Shown in pieces: positions 25,818 to 32,797 of a DNA stretch of 32,797 bases (the first letter of the stretch is position 1; each line of letters begins with the position of its first letter). The stretch covers positions 1-32,797 of the forward strand of contig JAJYTR010000023.1 in assembly GCA_021792975.1 (NCBI GenBank), given 5' to 3'. The notes under the pieces are model-generated. The model saw only the letters and a list, made by a program, of their open reading frames with translations, ran no database searches and had not been told where the DNA came from. Made by a program: the position numbers and the translations under genes. Origin of the DNA: Pseudomonadota bacterium (lineage in GTDB: Bacteria > Pseudomonadota > Gammaproteobacteria > Xanthomonadales > Rhodanobacteraceae).

Positions 25818-26168
25818 ATGCATCCGTCTTGCCGCCGCCTTCCGCTGCTGCTGCTGGCGCTGTGCGCGCTGGCCGTCACCGCGCCCGCCTTCGCCCGCGG
25901 CGGATTCCACGATCGCCGCTTCGAAACCCGCCATCCGCGCCGCGACCAGGTGCTGGACCGCGCGCGTCTGCAGAACCGCCGCATCACGCAGCAGGTGCGC
26001 GAAGGCGAACTGACGCACGCCCAGGCGCACCGCCTGCGCTACAACGATGCGCGCATCGCCCGCCGCCAGCAGGTGCTGGCGCACCGCAACGGCGGCTACA
26101 TCACCCGGCGGCAGCAGATCCACCTCAACCGCCGTCTGAACGCCAACAGCCGGCGCATCGGCCACTGA
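25818..26168 (+). CDS. small Arg-rich secreted protein of unknown function
   Basis: The product is 116 residues with a clear signal peptide (LPLLLLALCALAV, cleavage near AFA, residue 26). The mature part of 90 residues contains 23 Arg plus many Gln, Asn and His, so it is strongly basic. It has loosely repeated units built on NRR(I/L) and RRQQ, with REGELTHAQAHRL in the first, reminiscent of small periplasmic helical-repeat proteins. I do not recognise a named family. AGGAGA lies 7 nt before ATG 25818, an excellent ribosome site. The gene is divergent from the glycosyltransferase gene, so the FNR-type box at 25674-25687 lies between them, but the distance (130 bp) makes control of this gene uncertain. 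Confidence 0.75.
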   Translation: MHPSCRRLPLLLLALCALAVTAPAFARGGFHDRRFETRHPRRDQVLDRARLQNRRITQQVREGELTHAQAHRLRYNDARIARRQQVLAHRNGGYITRRQQIHLNRRLNANSRRIGH

Positions 26169-26207
26169 GCGACCGCCGCGCCGCCGCCCACACGGCGGCG
26201 GCCGGCA

Positions 26208-27248
26208 TCAGCGCGCCTGCGCGATCTGCCTGCGGCGGGTCTCGCCCTGGCGCTCCAGCATCCAGCCGGGATATTCCGGCGGCAGCGCGCTGACCCGCTC
26301 CAGCGCCTCCAGTTCCGCGGGCTCCAGCCGCAGCGCGGTGGCGCCCAGGTTGTCGTCGAGCTGCGCGCGGCGCCGGGCGCCGACGATCACGCTGGTCACC
26401 ACCGGCTGCTGCAGCAGCCACGCCAGCGCCACCTGCGCCACCGACACTCCGCGCCGCTGCGCGATGGCGCGCATGGCGTCGATGCAGTCGAACGCGCGCT
26501 CGCGGTCGACCGGCGGGAAATCGAACGTGGCGCGGCGGCTGTCGGACCCGGTCCTGCCCTCGCGCGTGAACTTGCCGCTGAGCAGGCCGCCGGCCAGCGG
26601 GCTCCACACCAGCAGGCCCAGCCCCTCGCTGCGCAGCATCGGGACGATCTCGCGCTCGAGGTCGCGGCCGGCGAGGGTGTAGTAGGCCTGCAGCGACACG
26701 AAGCGCGCGGCGCCGTGCCGCTCGGCGACACCCAGCGCCTTGACGATCTGCCACGCCGCCCAGTTGGACACGCCCACGTAGCGCACGTGGCCCTGGCGCA
26801 CCAGGTCGTCCAGCGCGCGCACGGTCTCCTCGATCGGCGTGGCGGGATCGAAACCGTGCACCTGGTAGAGATCGAGGTAATCGGTACCCAGCCGCCGCAG
26901 GCTGGCCTTGACCGCCTCCAGGATGTGCGAACGCGAAAGCCCCCGCGCATTGGGGCCGGGGCCGGTCTCGCCGAACACCTTGCTGGCGATCACCACCGTG
27001 TCGCGCACCACCTGCAGGTTCTGCAGCGCCTGCCCGAGGATGCTCTCGGCCAGGCCCTCGGAATACACATCGGCGGTATCGATGAAGTTGATGCCGGCCT
27101 CCAGCGCGCGGCCGACCAGGCCGTCGGCCTCGGCCTGCTGCAGATCGCCGATCCGGCTCCAGATGCCGCCCCGGCCACCGAAGGTCATGGTGCCCAGGCA
27201 CAGCTCCGAGACGAACAGGCCGGTGGGGCCGAGGGTGCGGTAGCGCAT
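26208..27248 (-). CDS. aldo/keto reductase (first of tandem pair by position)
   Basis: The product is 346 residues, typical for the AKR superfamily, which reduces carbonyls with NADPH in a TIM barrel. The catalytic tetrad is Asp57, Tyr62, Lys90 and His131 (IDTADVYSEG, IASKVFG, QVHGFD). The nucleotide site includes WSPLAGGLLSGKF and VIVGARRRAQLDDN. ATG 27248 is chosen because MRYRTLGPTGLFVSELCLGT is the standard AKR start and AGGAG lies about 9 nt upstream; the frame is open further upstream, but that part is a shadow of the next gene. It follows a second AKR gene on the same strand, 46 bp away, as a likely operon. The physiological substrate is unknown. Confidence 0.93.
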   Translation of the reverse strand: MRYRTLGPTGLFVSELCLGTMTFGGRGGIWSRIGDLQQAEADGLVGRALEAGINFIDTADVYSEGLAESILGQALQNLQVVRDTVVIASKVFGETGPGPNARGLSRSHILEAVKASLRRLGTDYLDLYQVHGFDPATPIEETVRALDDLVRQGHVRYVGVSNWAAWQIVKALGVAERHGAARFVSLQAYYTLAGRDLEREIVPMLRSEGLGLLVWSPLAGGLLSGKFTREGRTGSDSRRATFDFPPVDRERAFDCIDAMRAIAQRRGVSVAQVALAWLLQQPVVTSVIVGARRRAQLDDNLGATALRLEPAELEALERVSALPPEYPGWMLERQGETRRRQIAQAR

Positions 27249-27294
27249 GATCGGGTCTCCTTGCGGGAACGGGGGAAAGGCATCGCCGCGGGGA

Positions 27295-28275
<981 letters not shown>

Positions 28276-28528
28276 GGCGGGCTCCGCGGCGAAAGCACCA
28301 TTGCAGCACGCCGCGTGCACACGTGCAGGAACGGAATCACAGCCTTTCCGCCGCGTGTGCAGACCGCACGCGGCGCGCGCCGGCATTACGATGGGCCGAT
28401 CCGCACCCGCGGCCAAGGACGCCGGCCGGCTGTCCGGCGAGGGTATGCCGGACCGCATGGGCATGGCGCTGCAGCGCGCGCCGGCCATGCGCGGCCCGCT
28501 CGTACAGCTTTCACACCAGAGGTCGATC
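28276..28528. promoter_or_regulatory. divergent promoter region between the AKR pair and ovoA
   Basis: These 253 bp hold no supported gene. A -10-like TACGAT lies at 28387-28392, pointing toward ovoA; no good -35 is visible. The frame of ovoA stays open through much of it, but the region lacks family similarity. AGAGG (28518-28522) is the ovoA ribosome site. Confidence 0.45.
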
Positions 28529-30691
28529 ATGCCGGTCCGGCAACGCCTTCCGCTTCCGTCCATGGCCACCACCACGCCACTGCAATCCCTGCCGCTGGAC
28601 ACGCCCGACGCGGGCGCGCTGCGCGCCGCCGTACGCAGCGACTTCCACGCCACCTGCGATCGCTACGAATCGCTGTTCGGGCTGCTGGCCGGCGAGCAGG
28701 CGTACTACGAGAAGCCGATCGCGCTGCGCCATCCGCTGATCTTCTACCTGGGCCACACCGCGACCTTCTTCGCCAACAAGCTCGCGCTGGCCGGCCTGCT
28801 GCGGCGGCGCCTCGACCCCCGGCTGGAATCGATGTTCGCCGTGGGCGTGGACGAGATGGGCTGGGACGATCTGGACGAGACGCACTACGACTGGCCGTCC
28901 GTGGCCGCGGTGCGTGCGTATCGCGCCAGGGTGCGCGAGGCCGTCGACGGCGTCATCGCCCGCCTGCCGCTGGATGCGCCCGTCGGCTGGGACAGCCCGT
29001 GGTGGGCCGTGCTGATGGGCATCGAGCATGAGCGCATCCATCTGGAAACCTCCTCGGTGCTGATCCGCCAGCACCGCCTCGCGCACGTGCGCCCGCACCC
29101 CGACTGGCAGCCCTGCCGCGACCACGGCAGCGCGCCCGCGCCGGAACTGGTACCGGTGCCGCCGCAGCAGTTCCGGCTGGGACGCGACCGCGGCGCGCCC
29201 GGCGTGTACGGCTGGGACAACGAGTTCGGCGACCACGGCGCGCGCACCGAGGCGTTCCTCGCCGGCCGGCATCTGGTCAGCAACCGCGAATTCCTCGATT
29301 TCGTCGAGGCCGGCGGCTACGCCGACCAGCGCCTGTGGAGCGAGGAGGGCGCGGCCTGGCTGCGCTACGCCGGCACGCGGCATCCCACCTTCTGGGTGCG
29401 CGCCGGCGACGGCTGGAAGCTGCGCCTGCTGGCCGAGGAGGCGCCCATGCCCTGGGACTGGCCGGTGGAGACCAACGCCCACGAGGCGCGCGCCTTCTGC
29501 GCGTGGAAAGCGCGCGAAACCGGCCGCCCCTACCGCCTGCCCGGCGAGGACGAGTGGCACGCCCTGCGCCTGCACGCCGGCATCGGCGAGGACCCGCGGC
29601 CGCCGGCCAACCTCGGGCTGCAGCACTGGGCTTCGAGTGTCCCGGTGACGCGCTTCGCGCACGGGCCGTTCTTCGATGTCGTCGGCAACGTCTGGCAGTG
29701 GACGCAAACGCCCACCTATCCCTATCCCGGCTTCGCCGTGCATCCGCTGTACGACGACTTCACCACGCCCACCTTCGACGGCCGCCACGATCTGATGAAG
29801 GGCGGTTCGTGGATCTCCTGCGGCAACGAGGCGCGGCCGGCCTCGCGCTACGCCTTCCGCCGCCATTTCTTCCAGCATGCGGGGTTCCGCTACGTGATCG
29901 CCGGGCATCCGCCCGCCCGCGTGCCCGTCTCGCGCTACGAGGACGACGCGCAGGTGGCGCAGTACTGCGAGTTCCACTGGGGCGCCGAACCCTTCGGCGT
30001 GCCCAACTTCCCCGCGGCGATGGCCCGGCTGTGCCTCGAGGCCTACGCGCGGCACTGCCCCGGCGCGGCGGCCGGCAGCGCGCTGGACCTGGGCTGCGCC
30101 ACCGGCCGCTCCAGCTTCGAGCTGGCGCGCGTGTTCGCACGCGTCACCGGGCTGGATTTCTCCGCGCGCTTCATCCAGACGGGCGATGCACTCAAGCGCG
30201 ACGGCCGCATCCGCTACGTGCTGCCCGACGAAGGCGAACTGGTGTCCTATCACGAGCACACGCTGGCCGAATACGGTCTGGACGGCACCGCCGGGCGCGT
30301 GGCCTTCTTCCAGGCCGATGCCTGCAATCTCAAGCCCCTGTACGCCGGCTACGACCTGATCCTGGCCGCCAATCTGATCGACCGCCTGTACAGCCCGGCG
30401 CGGTTCCTGCAGGAGGCACACGCGCGCCTGCGCCCCGGCGGGCTGCTGGTACTCGGCTCGCCCTACACCTGGCAGGCCGAGCACACGCCACGCAGCGAGT
30501 GGGTGGGCGGCTTCAAGAAGGACGGCGAGAACTTCACCACGCTGGACGGCCTGCACGCGCTGCTGGACGCGCACTTCGAGCGCGCGGCGCCGCCGCAGGA
30601 GGTGCCCTTCGTCATCCGCGAGACGAAGCGCAAGTTCCAGCACACGCTGGCCGAGGTGACGGTATGGCGGCGCAGGCAGACGGCGCCCTGA
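28529..30691 (+). CDS. ovoA: OvoA: 5-histidylcysteine sulfoxide synthase / 4-mercaptohistidine N1-methyltransferase
   Basis: The product is 720 residues, or 709 if ATG 28562 is used. The order is a DinB-like iron-binding domain, an FGE-sulfatase-like domain and a C-terminal SAM methyltransferase, which is diagnostic of OvoA rather than EgtB. Iron ligands are in LGHTATFF and GIEHERIHLETSS (HxxxHxE). The middle domain has GNVWQWTQTPTYPYPGF, MKGGSWISCGNEARPASRY and RRHFFQHAGFRYV. The methyltransferase has LDLGCATGRSSFEL. OvoA joins cysteine to histidine with O2 and later methylates the product to give ovothiol, a redox protectant. ATG 28529 is preferred because AGAGG is 6 nt upstream. The next gene overlaps its end by 28 bp. 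No OvoB lyase is in the window. Confidence 0.94.
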   Translation: MPVRQRLPLPSMATTTPLQSLPLDTPDAGALRAAVRSDFHATCDRYESLFGLLAGEQAYYEKPIALRHPLIFYLGHTATFFANKLALAGLLRRRLDPRLESMFAVGVDEMGWDDLDETHYDWPSVAAVRAYRARVREAVDGVIARLPLDAPVGWDSPWWAVLMGIEHERIHLETSSVLIRQHRLAHVRPHPDWQPCRDHGSAPAPELVPVPPQQFRLGRDRGAPGVYGWDNEFGDHGARTEAFLAGRHLVSNREFLDFVEAGGYADQRLWSEEGAAWLRYAGTRHPTFWVRAGDGWKLRLLAEEAPMPWDWPVETNAHEARAFCAWKARETGRPYRLPGEDEWHALRLHAGIGEDPRPPANLGLQHWASSVPVTRFAHGPFFDVVGNVWQWTQTPTYPYPGFAVHPLYDDFTTPTFDGRHDLMKGGSWISCGNEARPASRYAFRRHFFQHAGFRYVIAGHPPARVPVSRYEDDAQVAQYCEFHWGAEPFGVPNFPAAMARLCLEAYARHCPGAAAGSALDLGCATGRSSFELARVFARVTGLDFSARFIQTGDALKRDGRIRYVLPDEGELVSYHEHTLAEYGLDGTAGRVAFFQADACNLKPLYAGYDLILAANLIDRLYSPARFLQEAHARLRPGGLLVLGSPYTWQAEHTPRSEWVGGFKKDGENFTTLDGLHALLDAHFERAAPPQEVPFVIRETKRKFQHTLAEVTVWRRRQTAP

Positions 30692-31767
30692 GCGTGCCGG
30701 GATTCGACCGGCGCGCGCAGGGCGCGCTGTTGGGCGCCTTCATCGGCGACGCGCTGGCGCTGGGCCCGCACTGGTACTACGACCTCGATGCGCTGCGCGC
30801 CGACTTCGGCCCCTGGATCAGCGGCTACACCGCGCCGCGCCCCGGCCGCTACCACGCCGGGCTGCCGGCCGGCGCGTCCACCCAGGCCGGCTGGCTGCTG
30901 GAGCTGACCCTGCGCAGCCTGGCCGAGCGCGGCGGCTACGACGAGGCCGACTGGTGCCGGCGCATCGACCAGGAACTGTTCGCGCACATCGGCGGCGAGC
31001 CGCACGAAGGCCCCGGCGGCTACACCAGCCAGTCGATGCGCGAAGCCTTCCGCCTGCGCCGCCGCGGCCTGCCGTGGGGCCAGGTGGGCGGCTACGCCGA
31101 TAACACCGAGGCCGCCGAGCGCGTGCTCGCGCTGGCCGTGCGCTACGCGCGCGATCTGCCGTCGCTGGCCGACACCGTGGTGCGCAACACGCGGCTCACG
31201 CAGATCGATCCCACCGTGGGCGCGATGACGCTGGCCTACTGCGCGCTGCTGGCGCTGCTGCTGCAGGGCGAACCCTTCGACGCGGCGGTCAGCGCGAAGC
31301 TGATGGCGCTCGTGCGCAGCGGCGCACTGCCTTTCCACACCGTCACCGCGGCCGACGAGGCGGTGGCGCCGCGCGGGGCGGAGGCGCCGCGCCGCGCCGG
31401 TCAGTTCGCCTCGCCCGACGCTCTGCTCACCGCCGGCACGCTGGCGCGCGCCGCGCACGATCCCGGCGTGCGCATCGAGCCGGCCTGGAAGGCCGCGCTG
31501 GTGTACGGCCTGCCCTGCGCCGTGTACCACCAGTTTCCGGCGGCGTACTACCTGGCCGCGCGCTACGCCGACGACTTCGAGTCCGCGGTGCTGCACGCCG
31601 TCAACGGCGGCGGCCAGAACGCCGCGCGCGCCATGCTCACCGGCGCACTGGTGGGTGCCCGCGTGGGCCTCGACGGCATCCCGGCGCGTTTCATCGACGG
31701 CCTGCAGCATGGCGCCGAGCGCCTGGCGCTGGCGCGGCGCGTGGCGGCGGATGCGCTGCGTGCCTGA
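30664..31767 (+). CDS. ADP-ribosylglycohydrolase-like protein with altered metal site
   Basis: The product is 367 residues with the overall helical pattern of ADP-ribosylglycohydrolases (ARH/DraG family): GALLGAFIGDALALG near the N-terminus and GALVGARVGLDGIP near the C-terminus. These enzymes normally remove ADP-ribose from proteins using two metal ions held by the T-D-D and D-x-D-T motifs. Here the first motif reads GASTQ and the second GGQNAA, so both aspartate pairs are missing. The protein may have lost hydrolysis or use another chemistry. ATG 30664 overlaps the end of ovoA by 28 bp and has GAGG about 7 nt upstream, showing translational coupling. This suggests a role in ovothiol metabolism or regulation, which is inference. 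Confidence 0.82.
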   Translation: MAAQADGALSVPGFDRRAQGALLGAFIGDALALGPHWYYDLDALRADFGPWISGYTAPRPGRYHAGLPAGASTQAGWLLELTLRSLAERGGYDEADWCRRIDQELFAHIGGEPHEGPGGYTSQSMREAFRLRRRGLPWGQVGGYADNTEAAERVLALAVRYARDLPSLADTVVRNTRLTQIDPTVGAMTLAYCALLALLLQGEPFDAAVSAKLMALVRSGALPFHTVTAADEAVAPRGAEAPRRAGQFASPDALLTAGTLARAAHDPGVRIEPAWKAALVYGLPCAVYHQFPAAYYLAARYADDFESAVLHAVNGGGQNAARAMLTGALVGARVGLDGIPARFIDGLQHGAERLALARRVAADALRA

Positions 31768-31793
31768 TCCTCCCGCCGGCTTCCGCTGCCGCC

Positions 31794-32003
31794 ACGATCA
31801 CCGTGCACCGCTTGGAGAACCCGCGTTCGCAGCGCGTGCCGTGGCTGCTCGATGAACTGGGCCTCGATTACGAAGTGAAGCGCGGCGCGCGCGACGCGCC
31901 GGGCACCGGCCATCCGCGGCTGCAGGCCTGCCTCGCCGCCATCCCCGCGCGCGGCTACCGGCGTGCGCTGGCCAAGGGCGAGCCGTACGAGCTGCTGCGT
32001 TGA
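31794..32003 (+). pseudogene. glutathione S-transferase remnant (start codon lost, internal deletion)
   Basis: Translation from 31794 reads T-ITVHRLENPRSQRVPWLL then DELGLDYEVKR, the N-terminus of a GST, but the first codon is ACG where a GST would have ATG. After about 35 residues the frame jumps to PRLQACLAAIPARGYRRAL and AKGEPYELL, the typical C-terminal end of a GST, so roughly 150 or more central residues are missing. GTG 31803 could start a 66-residue peptide, but it would lack most of the thioredoxin fold and the helical domain. I therefore call it a decayed gene rather than a functional small protein. It lies 26 bp after the ARH-like gene and abuts another remnant. Confidence 0.72.
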
Positions 32004-32114
32004 GCGCGGCGGGCAAGAGGCCAGTACAGCATCCGCATCAACGACCAGTGGCGCATCTGCTTTCGCTGGGCGAACGGCGACGCTCACGACGTGCAGATCG
32101 TCGACTGCCACTGA
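32004..32114 (+). pseudogene. HigB-type toxin remnant (C-terminal part only)
   Basis: Frame 32019-32114 reads GQYSIRINDQWRICFRW then ANGDAHDVQIVDCH and a stop, which is the C-terminal third of HigB/RelE-family mRNA interferases. The part upstream, with most of the toxin fold, is absent and replaced by the GST remnant. There is no start codon or ribosome site. HigB normally cuts ribosome-bound mRNA and is neutralised by HigA, encoded just downstream, as here. With about 60 residues lost, toxicity is unlikely. Confidence 0.75.
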
Positions 32115-32130
32115 AATTCCGGGACTGACC

Positions 32131-32421
32131 ATGAACAAGCTGCCCAACATCCACCCCGGCGACGTCCTGCTGAAGGAGTTTCTCGAGCCGATGGCGCTCA
32201 GCCAGAATGCGTTGGCGCGCGCGACCGGGGTGCCACCGCGCCGCATCAACGAGATCGTTCTCGGCAAACGCGGCATCAGCGCCGACACCGCGCTGCGGCT
32301 GGCGGCCGCCTTCGGCACCAGTGAACGCTTCTGGCTGGGCCTGCAGGCCGACTACGACCTCGAGGAAGCGCGCCGTGCGCTGGGCTCCGCAGTGGCACGC
32401 ATTGCGAGGGTGGCTGTGTAG
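32131..32421 (+). CDS. higA: HigA-family antitoxin (XRE-type HTH)
   Basis: The product is 96 residues, the usual HigA length. It begins MNKLPNIHPGDVLLKEFLEP and has a helix-turn-helix from about residue 25 to 50 (LSQNALARATGVPPRRINEI). LGKRGISADTALRLAAAFGT and FWLGLQADYDLE follow, all typical of HigA. HigA binds HigB and represses the higBA promoter. The toxin gene directly upstream is truncated, so this looks like an orphan antitoxin that may persist as a DNA-binding regulator or protect against other HigB toxins. Its own promoter is not evident; the start lies 16 bp after the toxin stop, as in intact higBA operons. Confidence 0.92.
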   Translation: MNKLPNIHPGDVLLKEFLEPMALSQNALARATGVPPRRINEIVLGKRGISADTALRLAAAFGTSERFWLGLQADYDLEEARRALGSAVARIARVAV

Positions 32422-32438
32422 CTGCGAAAAGTTCGCAG
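32422..32438 (+). terminator. hairpin directly after higA
   Basis: CTGCGAA and TTCGCAG form a perfect 7-bp stem with a 3-nt loop, beginning one base after the higA stop codon. There is no T-run, so a terminator role is only plausible. Confidence 0.4.
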
Positions 32439-32476
32439 AGCGCGCAGCAGCTCGCCCACGGTCAAAACAGTCAAAA

Positions 32477-32553
32477 CTAAAACAGGAGCAAAGCAGGAGT
32501 CAGAGTGCAGTTTCGAAAAGTGCAACCTGACCCCTGTTTTAGACCCCTGTTTT
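32477..32553. repeat. REP/MITE-like inverted repeat with short direct repeats
   Basis: A perfect 10-bp inverted repeat (32477-32486 with 32533-32542) encloses a second imperfect 16-bp stem (32494-32509 with 32521-32536, three mismatches). The loop is GTTTCGAAAAG. The right side carries GACCCCTGTTTT twice (32529-32540 and 32542-32553). The base composition is much lower in GC than its surroundings. It resembles the palindromic intergenic repeats common in Xanthomonadaceae, from memory rather than a search. Confidence 0.6.
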
Positions 32554-32560
32554 GCGCCGA

Positions 32561-32797
32561 TCAGGGCGTCTTGTGCTCTTGCAGGCGCTGCACGATAGCC
32601 AGGGAACGCGTCACGTGCTGGACCGGCGAGATGCCGTCCTTTTCGCTGGACATCGACGCCACGACCTTGCGGTCGGGTGCGATCACGAAGGTCGTGCGCG
32701 CGAAAAAGCCGTGCGTGATGGTTTGACCGTGGATGGTCTTGGCCCCTTTCTGCGGCGGATACAGCTTGACCCCGTACATGGCGCCGACGCTGCCGCT
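32561..32797 (-). CDS. peroxiredoxin, C-terminal part only
   Basis: About 78 C-terminal residues are visible; the gene continues beyond the window edge. The segment SVGAMYGVKLY, then ARTTFVIAPDRKVV and ISPVQHVTRSL, matches the last strands and helix of AhpC/TSA- or BCP-type peroxiredoxins, which reduce peroxides through a catalytic cysteine. That cysteine lies upstream, outside the window, so the subclass cannot be fixed. The Met at about residue 7 of the visible part is internal, not a start. The stop at 32561-32563 lies 7 bp from the REP-like repeat. Confidence 0.8.
   Translation of the reverse strand, partial: SGSVGAMYGVKLYPPQKGAKTIHGQTITHGFFARTTFVIAPDRKVVASMSSEKDGISPVQHVTRSLAIVQRLQEHKTP

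Noticed and set aside
28391-28528. Upstream in-frame ATG at 28391 for OvoA
   Set aside because: It overlaps the -10-like TACGAT and the extra residues do not resemble OvoA; ATG 28529 has a ribosome site.

Overview
The window is very GC-rich (about 70% by eye) and reads as chromosome of a gammaproteobacterium, most likely a Xanthomonadales/Rhodanobacteraceae-type organism. That placement is inferred from FabA/FabB, UbiU/UbiV, exported S9 peptidases, HiPIP, TonB receptors, OvoA and the GC content; I could not search a database. I see no rRNA, tRNA, CRISPR array, intact insertion sequence or prophage.

Region 1 (1-8340) begins with the C-terminal part of an M61-type peptidase and a nucleoside-symporter-type MFS transporter. 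Next come a TonB-dependent receptor and a type-B carboxylesterase, tightly coupled on the minus strand. A TetR regulator is divergent from the receptor, with two related palindromic boxes between them, and an SDR dehydrogenase follows. Together these look like a regulated uptake and hydrolysis locus for an unknown ester. Region 2 (8386-17553) holds a PAS-PAS-GGDEF-EAL protein with a small membrane protein, a prolyl-oligopeptidase, a GAF-EAL protein and a dipeptidyl-peptidase-like S9 enzyme.

Region 3 (17554-25700) is the most interesting part. It gathers functions for making lipids and quinones without oxygen: a Tat-exported HiPIP, FabA and FabB (O2-independent unsaturated fatty acids), a UbiD decarboxylase, UbiU and UbiV (4Fe-4S U32 proteins of O2-independent ubiquinone hydroxylation, all eight cluster cysteines present), and UbiT. 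UbiT has an AroQ-type chorismate mutase domain fused to its N-terminus, with nearly all active-site residues kept. Chorismate mutase makes prephenate, and the U32 relative TrhP performs prephenate-dependent hydroxylation of tRNA. The fusion therefore suggests local prephenate supply to UbiU/UbiV. Three FNR/Anr-type boxes (before HiPIP, before ubiU, and before the glycosyltransferase-ubiT pair) share nearly the same spacing to a -10-like hexamer, consistent with one low-oxygen regulon.

Region 4 (25800-32797) has a small Arg-rich periplasmic protein, two tandem aldo/keto reductases, and OvoA (ovothiol synthesis) overlapping an ADP-ribosylglycohydrolase-like protein that lacks the expected metal-binding aspartates. 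After these comes a decayed stretch: a glutathione S-transferase remnant, a truncated HigB toxin remnant, an apparently orphan HigA antitoxin and a REP-like inverted repeat. The window ends in the C-terminal part of a peroxiredoxin.
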